A stretch of DNA of 40,215 nucleotides from Gemella haemolysans (GTDB taxonomy: Bacteria > Bacillota > Bacilli > Staphylococcales > Gemellaceae): assembly GCF_028308085.1 (NCBI RefSeq), contig NZ_JAQMFS010000084.1, forward strand, positions 1 to 40,215. Direction: 5' to 3'. Positions 20,020-28,046 of this stretch are shown in pieces. The stretch's first letter is position 1. The number at the start of each line of letters is the position of its first letter. Under the pieces are notes generated by a model. It ran no database searches and had not been told where the DNA came from. It worked only from the letters and a program-made list of their open reading frames with translations. The translations under genes and the position numbers were made by a program.

Positions 20020-22107
20020 ATGGACTTAAACCTTAACTGGAGATCTAAAGGTTTAACATCTAAACAGTTCATAGCTAAAAAAATTGAAATGATTGATGAA
20101 TTAATTGCAGTTGAAAAAGAAATTGGATATGAATTCAAATTCAACAATTATAGTCACGAAGATGACTACGAAATCGATCTTAAAAATATGTCAGAAGAAG
20201 ATAGACTTAAAATGTCTCAATATGGTATGCACCTATTGAACCAAGTTCGTAAACAATTTGGATTAGAACCATTAAAAGTTAACAAAAATTCAATGCAACT
20301 TGCTAAAGAAATCTCTGCAACTATGGTAAGAGATAATCACAGTTCACTTGATGCAGGACACTATGTAAAAGGTATTTCTGAAGTTGCTGCTAAACACGGA
20401 CTATTACGTGGAGGTAACTTCTACGAGAACTTATATAATGCTGGTTCTGAAACTAAAAAGGATAATACAATGTCAAGAAATGAGCTATATGAGCATGTTT
20501 ACAACTCAGTGATGTTATTCTTCTATGAAGGAATTATCACAGGTGCTTATAGTCATGCCGAATCATTATATAAAGCTAATGACCCTATGGGATTAAGCGT
20601 TGCACATTTTGAAAATGTAGGTGATATATACAATGTTAATAGATTACCAAAAGAACTTATCGATAAATATAAACAGTATATTGAATTTGACAAATTTGGA
20701 AACATTCTAGAATTAAAACGTATGCCACTTGATATTTACGAAGAATTCGAAAAAGCAGGAGCAGCGCTACCAAAAACTGGAATTATTAAAATCTCTTACA
20801 TTAATGTAAAAGAAAGAAATGCAATCCCAGGTGAAGTTGCAAATCATATGCCAACTTATGATGATCCAAGCGATGAGGCAATGGAACGAGCTCATAAAAT
20901 CTACAAAGCTAAATACAGCAATGAGTCAAAAGATACAGTAGAATTACCAGAAGTGCCAGATCTTGACAGTTTCAAAAAAGCGTATGAAGATGCTGTAAAA
21001 GTTCGTGAAAGCAAAGAACAACCAGTAACAGACGCTAAAGCTGACCTAGATAGTACAACTAAAGCATTAGACGAACTTAAAGCAACTGAAAAACAAACAG
21101 AAAAAGCAACTGCTAAAGTACAAGAAATTGACGCTAAAATCAACAACCTAACTACTAAAGCAAATGAACAACAAAAAGTTGTAGACCAACTAGAATTAGA
21201 TAACGTTAAATACGTTGAAAAAATGACTAAATTAGCTGCTGATTTAGACGCTGCACAAAAAGATGTAGAAGAAAGTGCTAAATTATTAGATCAAGCTAAA
21301 GCCTTACAGAAAGAAACTGAAGATGAAATTAGCAAACTTAATACTAAGATTGCTAAACTAGAATCTGATGTAAAAGCAAATGAAGAAGAATTAAATAAAG
21401 CAAAAGCTGATTTAGAAAAATTAAGAATGGATAGAATTCAGTTAGATCAAAATAAAGAAAAACTAGCTAAAGCTCAAGAAGAAAAAGCTAAGTTAGAAGA
21501 AGAACTAAAAACTCTTACTACTGAATTAGATTCAATTAAAAAACAATTATTAGAGGATACTAAAGAATTCGAGAGAATTCAAAGACAGTATAGATTAGAA
21601 AACTTCAAATGGGCAGTATTAGCTGATAATAATACAATAGATCCAATAGAGTTTGATTTAGAGAAATATTTAAGAGATGAAGAAGAGAAGAAAAGACAAT
21701 CTGAAATAATCCCAGAAATTCCAGAAACTCCTATTAAAGAAGAAAAACCTAATTTACCAGGAACACCAGAAGATAAGAATCCTGAAAAACCAGGTGAACT
21801 AGGAAAAGAATTAAATAAAGATCTAATCCCAGGTAAAGAACAAACTCTAGAAAAAGACCAAAACCCAAGGAAAAATCAAGGAGACAACCCAGATCCGAAA
21901 CCAGGTCCTGAAGATACGCCAAAACCAGGTGACAAAGCTCCAAGTTCATCAAATAACCAACCTAACTTACAACGCCCAAGAGTCAATTCAAATGGATTAA
22001 ATACTCTACCTAATACAGGTGAAAGTCAAACAGGAATGGCAACTGTAGCAGGATTAGTAGCATTAGCAGTAGCTGCGAAACTACGTAAAAATAAAGAGAA
22101 TAATTAA
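20020..22107 (+). CDS. C-terminal fragment of surface protein (SEC10/PgrA domain, LPNTG anchor)
   Basis: The frame is open from 19978; ATG 20020 is its first methionine but has no ribosome site. Residues about 50-255 resemble the SEC10/PgrA surface-exclusion domain, related to CAP folds (LNQVRKQFGLEPLKVN, GGNFYENLYNAG, YSHAESLY, MGLSVAHFENVGDIYN). A long coiled coil follows (about 300-530), then a proline-rich wall-spanning stretch (about 570-650). The sortase signal is LPNTG (663-667), a hydrophobic helix and the tail KLRKNKENN. The family is known from conjugative plasmid exclusion proteins and from streptococcal adhesins; its role here is not known. Confidence 0.75.
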   Translation: MDLNLNWRSKGLTSKQFIAKKIEMIDELIAVEKEIGYEFKFNNYSHEDDYEIDLKNMSEEDRLKMSQYGMHLLNQVRKQFGLEPLKVNKNSMQLAKEISATMVRDNHSSLDAGHYVKGISEVAAKHGLLRGGNFYENLYNAGSETKKDNTMSRNELYEHVYNSVMLFFYEGIITGAYSHAESLYKANDPMGLSVAHFENVGDIYNVNRLPKELIDKYKQYIEFDKFGNILELKRMPLDIYEEFEKAGAALPKTGIIKISYINVKERNAIPGEVANHMPTYDDPSDEAMERAHKIYKAKYSNESKDTVELPEVPDLDSFKKAYEDAVKVRESKEQPVTDAKADLDSTTKALDELKATEKQTEKATAKVQEIDAKINNLTTKANEQQKVVDQLELDNVKYVEKMTKLAADLDAAQKDVEESAKLLDQAKALQKETEDEISKLNTKIAKLESDVKANEEELNKAKADLEKLRMDRIQLDQNKEKLAKAQEEKAKLEEELKTLTTELDSIKKQLLEDTKEFERIQRQYRLENFKWAVLADNNTIDPIEFDLEKYLRDEEEKKRQSEIIPEIPETPIKEEKPNLPGTPEDKNPEKPGELGKELNKDLIPGKEQTLEKDQNPRKNQGDNPDPKPGPEDTPKPGDKAPSSSNNQPNLQRPRVNSNGLNTLPNTGESQTGMATVAGLVALAVAAKLRKNKENN

Positions 22108-22120
22108 GTTAAATAATAGT

Positions 22121-22163
22121 TTAATTGTCTCCCTTTTTATGAGAAGGGGGGACAATTATTTTA
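22121..22163 (+). terminator. Terminator after the surface-protein gene
   Basis: AATTGTCTCCCTTTTT pairs with the AAGGGGGGACAATT segment (right arm ending near 22158), with G-T wobbles, and a T-rich run follows. Confidence 0.7.
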
Positions 22164-22424
22164 TAAATATAAGTAGAAAAGAATAAAGTAGAAAACGAAT
22201 ATTGAAAAAATTAAGCTAATAAAACTTAAAATTAATTAATTAAATTTTAGTATTAAATTTTTATTAAAGAAATTTTAAGATAATGAATTTCTTAGAATTC
22301 AATACATCTAATTATTTCTTATTTCTGAGCGATTTCTACTGTTATAAAATAACAAAATTAATCTAAAGAATTTTAGAAAATAATTACTTTTAAAAAATAA
22401 TTCTAGTATTAAATCCAAAAGAGT

Positions 22425-22521
22425 GTCACTGGTGTCACTTTTGTGTAAATATAAACTATAAAATGCCAAAAAGTGACAATTTTAACACAGAACGTAAATT
22501 ATGAAAAAATAATGCTATAAT
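22425..22521 (+). promoter_or_regulatory. Promoter with degenerate operator-like sites
   Basis: The extended -10 TGCTATAAT has its hexamer at 22516-22521. GTCACTGGTGTC (22425-22436) and GACAATTTTAAC (22475-22486) each resemble GACA-N4-TGTC and lie 91 and 41 bases upstream. TGTCACTTTT (22433-22442) and AAAAGTGACA also form an inverted repeat. This matches the layout before Rgg-like gene 1 and the surface-protein gene, with weaker sites. Confidence 0.45.
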
Positions 22522-22526
22522 AATAA

Positions 22527-22613
22527 ATGTCTATAAGAGTCCGTACTTATTATTTACTAAAACAAAGACAAAATATCTTGTTAACACTTTTGGTTGTTTT
22601 TTCGTTGACATAG
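22527..22613 (+). CDS. Candidate short hydrophobic peptide
   Basis: ATG 22527 opens a 28-codon frame ending TAG 22611-22613. The N-terminal half is basic (MSIRVRTYYLLKQRQ) and the C-terminal half hydrophobic (NILLTLLVVFSLT). That plan is seen in Rgg-linked short hydrophobic pheromone precursors and in small membrane peptides or toxins. There is no ribosome site; the ATG lies six bases after the -10, so the message would have to be leaderless. The operator-like sites upstream favour a regulated transcript. It could still be a chance frame in AT-rich DNA. Confidence 0.3.
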   Translation: MSIRVRTYYLLKQRQNILLTLLVVFSLT

Positions 22614-22858
22614 ATATACTAGGGAAAAGAAGGTATAATTATAGAAAAGAAAGTTGAAGTTTATTAAAGATAATTTTGTTAACTTGCTATTATAAATTAA
22701 TTTGAAAAAGTTGTTCAAAAGAATTTATATTTAACAAAATTGGAGAAAAATATTATGTACCTAAATATAATTAAGTAAAAAATATAATAATGATGAGAAA
22801 AGTATTAATTTTGAAGTTTATAAAACAAGGGTAATTAAACGGAGAATAATATAGGCAT

Positions 22859-22904
22859 AAAAAAGAGTAACTGTGTTGTGTTGTGTTGTCGGTTACTCTT
22901 TTTT
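22859..22904. terminator. Strong bidirectional hairpin with GTGTT-repeat loop
   Basis: A perfect 13-bp stem, AAAAAAGAGTAAC (22859-22871)/GTTACTCTTTTTT (22892-22904), has T tracts on both strands. The 20-base loop is a run of GTGTT repeats. There is no recognised gene just before it, which implies a short transcript ends here. Confidence 0.85.
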
Positions 22905-22968
22905 AATTTGTCTAAATTGTGAACATTTAACTTGAATGATTTAATAAAAATGAAAAAATTAAGCAGTC

Positions 22969-23001
22969 TTATAACATTAATTACATTATTTATGTTATAA
23001 T
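22969..23001 (+). promoter_or_regulatory. Promoter of Rgg-like gene 2 with inverted repeat
   Basis: The extended -10 TGTTATAAT (hexamer 22996-23001) overlaps one arm of a 9-bp inverted repeat, TTATAACAT (22969-22977)/ATGTTATAA (22992-23000). Binding there would block the promoter, so autoregulation is possible. No good -35 is seen. Confidence 0.5.
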
Positions 23002-23035
23002 TGTACTGAGATTTATTTAGGAGGCGGATACTTAA

Positions 23036-23965
23036 GTGGACGAGAAAAAAATACATGGAAAAGTCTTCAAACAAATACGAGAAGAACGAGGCATAAAACT
23101 GAAAGATGCAGCAGGTGATGCCATTTCAGTGAGAACTTTAATCAGATTCGAGGCTGATGAAACTAGTGTTTCTTTAGATGTATTCGAAAAGCTACTTGTA
23201 AATATTGGTATTAAATATCATGATTATTTATCTGAATATATACCACTTGTAGGTTTCGATATATCTGAATTTTTAAGAGAAGTGAGAAATCTAGATTCGT
23301 CAGGAAGTACCACAGCTATTAGATCTTTGGCTGTAAAAAGCTTACAAAAAGATAAAATAAGTATGAATGAAAGACTATATATTGATCAGATTATTAGTAT
23401 ATCTGGTGATCTTGAGGGACCTAAGATAATTAAAGAAAATAGGGAAATTGTTTTAAATCATCTAAGAAGTTTAGATAGTCATAATTCTAATGAAATGTTA
23501 ACATTAACTTTTATGTTAAGAACATCTACAGCAGAAGAATTTTCAGATGATTTTATTCGCCGTGTAATAGAGGAAAACATGAAACCTGTTAATTCAGATA
23601 GTATATTTTCTGTTGACAGATCGGAAAGATTTCTGATATTAGTACATGGTGCTGTAGCATTGTTATCGAGAAGAGGATTTGTTGAAGAGGCTGAAGAAAG
23701 GTGTATAGAAGCTATAAATTTACTCAAGACGCATTATGCTAATGTTACTTATTTTCAGTATCATATGAATGCTTTTAACTACATATTAGCTCAAATTCAA
23801 CTTAAGCTCAATAAACCTGAAGGAGTAGAACTTGCTAACAAATGTATACGTTATTTAGATGCACAAATTGCTTTAAACAATCTTCTTGCTGATAATTTAA
23901 CTCGGGATAGATTAGTTAAATGGTTTTATGAGAGAAATAAAACAGGTATTGATTTTGAATTCTAA
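23036..23965 (+). CDS. Rgg/MutR-like transcriptional regulator, paralogue 2
   Basis: The 309-residue protein starts at GTG 23036; AGGAGGCGG lies 11 bases upstream and the N-terminus MDEKKIHGKVFKQIREERG lines up with paralogue 1. The HTH (about 5-62) continues with SVRTLIRFEADETSVSLDVFEKLL. The C-terminal part is helical (RRGFVEEAEERCIEAINLL), TPR-like, and ends NKTGIDFEF as in paralogue 1. It precedes the three-gene exporter operon by 233 bases and follows the peptide-ORF region, so it may control either. Function as a peptide-responsive activator is inferred from family resemblance. Confidence 0.7.
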   Translation: MDEKKIHGKVFKQIREERGIKLKDAAGDAISVRTLIRFEADETSVSLDVFEKLLVNIGIKYHDYLSEYIPLVGFDISEFLREVRNLDSSGSTTAIRSLAVKSLQKDKISMNERLYIDQIISISGDLEGPKIIKENREIVLNHLRSLDSHNSNEMLTLTFMLRTSTAEEFSDDFIRRVIEENMKPVNSDSIFSVDRSERFLILVHGAVALLSRRGFVEEAEERCIEAINLLKTHYANVTYFQYHMNAFNYILAQIQLKLNKPEGVELANKCIRYLDAQIALNNLLADNLTRDRLVKWFYERNKTGIDFEF

Positions 23966-24010
23966 AAAATTATCTATTAATGATAGTGTAAATTAATTAA
24001 AAATGTGTTT

Positions 24011-24056
24011 ATCCAAAATATCGAGAAACAAATGAATCTTGTGTTTTGGATTTTTA
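24011..24056 (+). terminator. Possible terminator after Rgg-like gene 2
   Basis: ATCCAAAA (24011-24018) pairs with TTTTGGAT (24044-24051), followed by TTTTA. The loop is long (25 bases), so its strength is uncertain. Confidence 0.5.
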
Positions 24057-24198
24057 TTTGTATTATTAATTAAAACGTTTTAAATTTATATGAATAATAT
24101 AAGTTTAATTTTAAGTAAAAGCGTTATCATATAAATAAAGGTTGATAATAGTTATTAATCCTATTTAAGTTAAAATATTATAAAAAGAGGTGTAAAAA

Positions 24199-25584
24199 AT
24201 GTCAATTTTAACTAAAGCTTGGTTATATATAACTAGGAAAAGTTTTAAATCATTTGTTATATTTTTGATTTTAGTAACAATGTCATCATTAATTTTAAGT
24301 ACTATTTCAATAAAAAAATCAACGGATGCTTTATCTAAAGAAACTTTCCAGAATATAACTAGTAGTTTTTCTATGGAGATTAATAGAAAAACTAATCCAG
24401 GTACTGCAAGAGGTGCTGGTAACTTAATCGGAGAAGATATAGAAAAAATAAAGAATCTTCCTGGTGTGAAAAAATATATAAAAAGAATGAATGTGAGTGC
24501 AGATCTAGTTGATTTAGAACCACTAAAACTTGCTAATCATCAACAAGAGGAGAAAAACAACAAACAAAGACAACTTTTCTCTAAAACTGTGATTGTAAGT
24601 GGAACTAATGATTCTTCATTAGACGATAGATTCTCGGCTGAGACACTTAAGTTACAAGAGGGTAGACATCTTAAAGATGATGATAAAAACTCTGTTTTAA
24701 TTCATGAAGGTTTTGCGAAGAAGAATAAAGTTAAAGTTGGAGATAAGATTAAATTAAAAGGTAATCCAAATGATGCCGATAATGAGAAAAAATCTGATAA
24801 AGAGGTAGAAGTTACTGTAGTTGGTATTTTTGGAGGACAAAATAAAGGTGTAACTTCTAGTCACATGGAGCTGTATGATAATATTTTTATAGCAGATACT
24901 CAAACTACTAAAACTTTATATAACTATGAAGATGGAAAAGAAATATATCAAGATGCAACCTTTTTAGTTGATGGAAAAGATAAGGTAGATAGTGTAATTA
25001 ACGATGCTAAGAAATTACCTATTAACTGGAAACAATATATGCTTGTTAAAAGCAATCAAAACTTCCCAGCATTACAACAATCATTAGATACAATATATAG
25101 CTTAACTAACGGAGTATTTATAGCTACAATAGTATTTAGTATAGTAATTCTTTCTCTAATATTATTCTTATGGATAAACAGTAGAAGAAAAGAGATTGGT
25201 GTAAGTTTAGCAATCGGGATGACAAAAGCAAGTATTATTGGTCAATTTATTCTTGAGGTTCTGCTAATTAGTATTCCAAGTTTTATAGCTTCGTATTTTG
25301 TTGGAAGTGCGATAAGTCAAAGTATTGGTAATCAAATTTTACAACAGTCTATTAAGTCGGTAAGTAAATCTATATCTAGTCAGGCTAATGGTGTTAATCT
25401 TGGAGCAAATGCAGAAGTTGAAGGTGCGAATAAAATTATTACAGCACTAGATGTAAGTGTAGGACTTGGCAATATGATAACAGTAGTTGTTGTGGGAATT
25501 ATAATTATTATTGTTGCTGTAGGTATTGCTTCTAGTAGATTGGCTTATAGAAAACCAAAAGATTTATTATCGGATATTAACTAA
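24199..25584 (+). CDS. FtsX-like ABC transporter permease, Vex1-like
   Basis: The 461-residue protein has one N-terminal membrane segment (about 16-35, SFVIFLILVTMSSLILSTIS), a large extracytoplasmic MacB-like domain (about 36-300) and three C-terminal segments (about 303-325, 345-370 and 425-448). That is the plan of type VII (MacB/FtsX) permeases. The paralogous permease and the ATPase follow with gaps of 15 and 13 bases, one operon. The composition (two permeases, one ATPase) resembles the pneumococcal Vex123 exporter, whose cargo is not firmly known. Ribosome site AGAGGTG precedes ATG. Export of a peptide linked to the neighbouring Rgg-like genes is possible but inferred. Confidence 0.75.
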   Translation: MSILTKAWLYITRKSFKSFVIFLILVTMSSLILSTISIKKSTDALSKETFQNITSSFSMEINRKTNPGTARGAGNLIGEDIEKIKNLPGVKKYIKRMNVSADLVDLEPLKLANHQQEEKNNKQRQLFSKTVIVSGTNDSSLDDRFSAETLKLQEGRHLKDDDKNSVLIHEGFAKKNKVKVGDKIKLKGNPNDADNEKKSDKEVEVTVVGIFGGQNKGVTSSHMELYDNIFIADTQTTKTLYNYEDGKEIYQDATFLVDGKDKVDSVINDAKKLPINWKQYMLVKSNQNFPALQQSLDTIYSLTNGVFIATIVFSIVILSLILFLWINSRRKEIGVSLAIGMTKASIIGQFILEVLLISIPSFIASYFVGSAISQSIGNQILQQSIKSVSKSISSQANGVNLGANAEVEGANKIITALDVSVGLGNMITVVVVGIIIIIVAVGIASSRLAYRKPKDLLSDIN

Positions 25585-25599
25585 TGTAAGGAGAAACTC

Positions 25600-26859
25600 A
25601 TGAGTATTTTTAATAGGGCATATCTTTATATTATTAGAAAAAAAGTTAGGAGTACCATTTTATTTTTCATTGTTACACTAATATCGTTGTTCTTATTGAG
25701 TGGAAGTATACTAAATACAACTGTGGGAACTATCTCTAAAAATCTATATAAAGATGTTAACTTTGGATTTACTATTGAAAGTATAGATAAATCAAATAAG
25801 GAAATAGAAAAGGATACTTTGAAGAAAATTAATGAAGTTGCTGGAGTAAACCAGAAGAATTATCTTTATGCGAAGTCTGTTAATGTAGTAGACAAAAAAG
25901 TTGTTCAAGAAAATCAAAATATTACCATTACTGAGGAAATAAAAAATAAGAGTAATTTAGTGATGATGAATGGAATAACTTCTACAAAAAATAATATAGA
26001 TTTTAAAAGTGAAGTTCTGAAACTAGAAAAGGGAAGACATATAGAAGAAAATGATCAAAATAAAATCCTAGTTCATGAAAAATTTGCTTCAATGAACAAT
26101 TTAAACTTAGGTGATAAGATTAAATTAGAACAAAATGGTAAAACTGTTGAATTTGTAGTAGTTGGAATTTTTTCAGGGGAGAAGACTAATAATTTTGAAG
26201 GATTAAGTTCAGATTTTATAGAAAATACAGTTTATACAGATTATAACTCTAGCCAAAAGTTATTAGACTATTCTTCTAATAACAAAGTTACATCTGTAGA
26301 GTATGGAGTTAATAATCCAACTAAGTTAGATGATATTATAAGAAGCGTTGAGAGTTTGGGAATAAATAATATCGCTGTCTCAAAATCCAACAAAAATTAC
26401 GAATTAGTTACTTCTTCAGTTGAAAGTATTACAAAACTTACAAATATGATTAGAATTGGTAGTGTAATTGTAGGAGTTGTGATTTTATCACTAGTGCTTA
26501 TGTTTTGGATAAGAGAACGATTATATGAAATTGGAGTTTTACTATCGTTAGGTATAAGTAAAATAAATTTAATTTTACAATTTGCTGTAGAAACTTTAAT
26601 GGTTACGATATTTGGATTTTTATCAGCTTTAGGACTAGAGTTTATCTTACTTAAATATATTAGAGGTAATACTACAAGTATTTTTTCAGAAGATTTACCG
26701 AAAATAATTAGTGATGAACTAACTAAAATTTCGATTAATGGTTCAGATATTATTGGTGTGATAGTTGTTATGATAACTATTGTAATGATCTCAGTTATAG
26801 TTGCTTTACTACCAATATTAAAAATGAAACCGAAGAAAATTTTAACGCAAATAAATTAG
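25600..26859 (+). CDS. FtsX-like ABC transporter permease, Vex3-like
   Basis: This 419-residue permease is a paralogue of the one before it: the same opening (MSIFNRAYLYIIRKKVRST), one N-terminal membrane helix (about 18-38), an extracytoplasmic domain with EKGRHIEENDQNKILVHEKFA like the neighbour's EGRHLKDDDKNSVLIHEGFA, and three C-terminal helices, the first with FWIRERLYEIGVLLSLGIS, an FtsX-domain hallmark. The pair probably forms a heterodimer. AAGGAG precedes ATG. The ATPase follows after 13 bases. Confidence 0.75.
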   Translation: MSIFNRAYLYIIRKKVRSTILFFIVTLISLFLLSGSILNTTVGTISKNLYKDVNFGFTIESIDKSNKEIEKDTLKKINEVAGVNQKNYLYAKSVNVVDKKVVQENQNITITEEIKNKSNLVMMNGITSTKNNIDFKSEVLKLEKGRHIEENDQNKILVHEKFASMNNLNLGDKIKLEQNGKTVEFVVVGIFSGEKTNNFEGLSSDFIENTVYTDYNSSQKLLDYSSNNKVTSVEYGVNNPTKLDDIIRSVESLGINNIAVSKSNKNYELVTSSVESITKLTNMIRIGSVIVGVVILSLVLMFWIRERLYEIGVLLSLGISKINLILQFAVETLMVTIFGFLSALGLEFILLKYIRGNTTSIFSEDLPKIISDELTKISINGSDIIGVIVVMITIVMISVIVALLPILKMKPKKILTQIN

Positions 26860-26872
26860 AGAGGATTAAGAA

Positions 26873-27505
26873 ATGTCGATTTTTAAATTAAAAAATGTAG
26901 ATTACTTATATGAAAATAGCAAATCAAAAGTACTAAGTGGAATTACTTATAACTTTGAAGTAGGGAAGTTTTATGCAATAATAGGAAAGTCAGGTGCTGG
27001 TAAATCAACTTTATTATCTTTATTAGCTGGGTTAGATACTCCTTCTAGTGGGGAAATCTTATTTGATAACGTAAATATTGAAAAAATAGGATATAGTGAA
27101 CACAGACGAAAAGATATTTCTTTAGTATTTCAAAATTATAATCTTATTGATTATTTAACACCATTAGAGAATCTAAAGCTAGTTTCGAAAAATGTGAATA
27201 AAGATATTCTTCTAAAACTTGGATTGGAAGAAGAGCAGATTAATCGTAATGTTATGAAACTTTCTGGAGGTCAGCAACAACGTGTAGCTATAGCGAGAGC
27301 ATTAGTATCTGAAGCACCAATTATACTTGCTGATGAACCAACAGGAAACTTAGATGAGAATACTGCACAAGAGATTATTGATATTCTAAAAAAAGTTGCT
27401 GTTGAGAATAATAAATGTGTAATTGTTGTTACTCATAGTAACCAATTAGCAAATGCTGCTGATGTAGTATTAGAATTAAAAGATAAGAAATTGAAAGTTA
27501 AATAA
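26873..27505 (+). CDS. ABC transporter ATP-binding protein, MacB/LolD type
   Basis: The 210-residue ATPase powers the two permeases upstream. It has Walker A GKSGAGKSTL (about 38-47), a Q-loop FQNYNLIDYLTPLENL, the signature LSGGQQQR (about 129-136), Walker B IILADEPTGNLD and the switch histidine in VVTHSN. The sequence fits the MacB/LolD/Vex2 family. GAGAGG precedes ATG. It is the last gene before a strong two-way terminator. Confidence 0.85.
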   Translation: MSIFKLKNVDYLYENSKSKVLSGITYNFEVGKFYAIIGKSGAGKSTLLSLLAGLDTPSSGEILFDNVNIEKIGYSEHRRKDISLVFQNYNLIDYLTPLENLKLVSKNVNKDILLKLGLEEEQINRNVMKLSGGQQQRVAIARALVSEAPIILADEPTGNLDENTAQEIIDILKKVAVENNKCVIVVTHSNQLANAADVVLELKDKKLKVK

Positions 27506-27507
27506 AA

Positions 27508-27556
27508 ATAAAGGGGTTGACTCAATCTATTAATTAGTTTGAGTCAACCCTTTTTA
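27508..27556. terminator. Bidirectional terminator, ABC operon / ndt
   Basis: AAAGGGGTTGACTCAA (ending 27525) pairs with TTGAGTCAACCCTTTT (27539-27554), one G-T wobble. T tracts flank both strands, so it ends the exporter operon and the facing minus-strand gene. Confidence 0.9.
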
Positions 27557-27559
27557 ATG

Positions 27560-28018
27560 TTAAAGTTTAGTTTTTAGACAAAACAGTTTTTCTAGTTCGT
27601 CCATAGCTTCTTCAAAGCTGTATACTAGTGTACCATGTTTTAAAATACCACCAAGAACGTAATGGTTCATTGCATAGCTAGGTATATCGTATTTGTTAGC
27701 TGATTTTAATCTAATATCAGAATTAATAGCTATGATTTTTTTGTTCATTGCAATAGCTATTCCTAATTCTACCATAACTCCGCTGTCTTCGTTAGTTACA
27801 TCTGCTAAGAATATGTCGCAATTTTCTACTGCGTATGTATCTCCATTGAAAATATCTTGTGGTGTAGGTAATGTTTGTTTATCTTCATTGAAAGGCTGCT
27901 CGATTGGATTGAAAACAGATAATTTTTCTCCGAATCTTTCACTTAATAATTTTCCTTCTTTTAAACGTTGAGCGATCTCCGCTTCATTAAATAGTGCTCC
28001 TGCTAAATAAAGTTTCAT
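27560..28018 (-). CDS. Nucleoside 2-deoxyribosyltransferase family protein
   Basis: The 152-residue protein resembles nucleoside deoxyribosyltransferases, which swap bases on deoxyribonucleosides for purine and pyrimidine salvage. Seen are the N-terminal KLYLAGALFNEAE, FNPIEQPFN, the DIFLADVTNEDSGVMVELGIA segment with its likely catalytic Glu in VELG, and an ALN-like tail replaced by NHYVLGG. An in-frame TTG at 28024 is only two bases from AGGAGG, so ATG 28018, eight bases away, is the better start. It lies alone between a shared terminator and its own promoter. Family is likely; substrate is not known. Confidence 0.8.
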   Translation of the reverse strand: MKLYLAGALFNEAEIAQRLKEGKLLSERFGEKLSVFNPIEQPFNEDKQTLPTPQDIFNGDTYAVENCDIFLADVTNEDSGVMVELGIAIAMNKKIIAINSDIRLKSANKYDIPSYAMNHYVLGGILKHGTLVYSFEEAMDELEKLFCLKTKL

Positions 28019-28046
28019 AGACAAATCCTCCTTTGTTGTTATATAA

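Larger units (their letters stand above)
19337..22107 (+). pseudogene. Frameshifted YSIRK / SEC10-PgrA / LPXTG surface protein gene
   Basis: Two adjacent frames are halves of one cell-wall-anchored protein of about 920 residues. The first half ends at TAG 19985-19987; the second frame is open from 19978. Adding one base near 19980 restores a continuous reading VVAEL-ALDQRFVDKFQEF with a good protein sequence across the join. The break is not in a homopolymer, so simple slippage or phase variation is not obvious. As it stands, the signal peptide and the anchor are in separate frames, so a wall-bound product is not expected unless the ribosome shifts frame or the base is a sequencing error. Confidence 0.75.
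22164..22858. other. Gene-poor stretch with promoters and tiny ORFs
   Basis: No conventional gene is visible. The region holds a promoter with operator-like sites (22425-22521), a 28-codon ORF (22527-22613), TTGACA at 22605-22610 with TATAAT at 22634-22639 (spacing 23, too long for a normal promoter) and two smaller ORFs: MYLNIIK (22755-22778, GGAGA eight bases upstream) and MMRKVLILKFIKQG (22790-22834, no ribosome site). It ends in a strong terminator, so something short may be transcribed here. Confidence 0.45.

Noticed and set aside
22872-22891. CRISPR-like or minisatellite repeat (GTGTT units)
   Set aside because: Only about three short units within a hairpin loop; no spacers, no cas genes.
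22835-23074. 79-codon minus-strand frame before and over the start of Rgg-like gene 2
   Set aside because: It runs through the strong terminator hairpin and into a real gene on the other strand, with no ribosome site.
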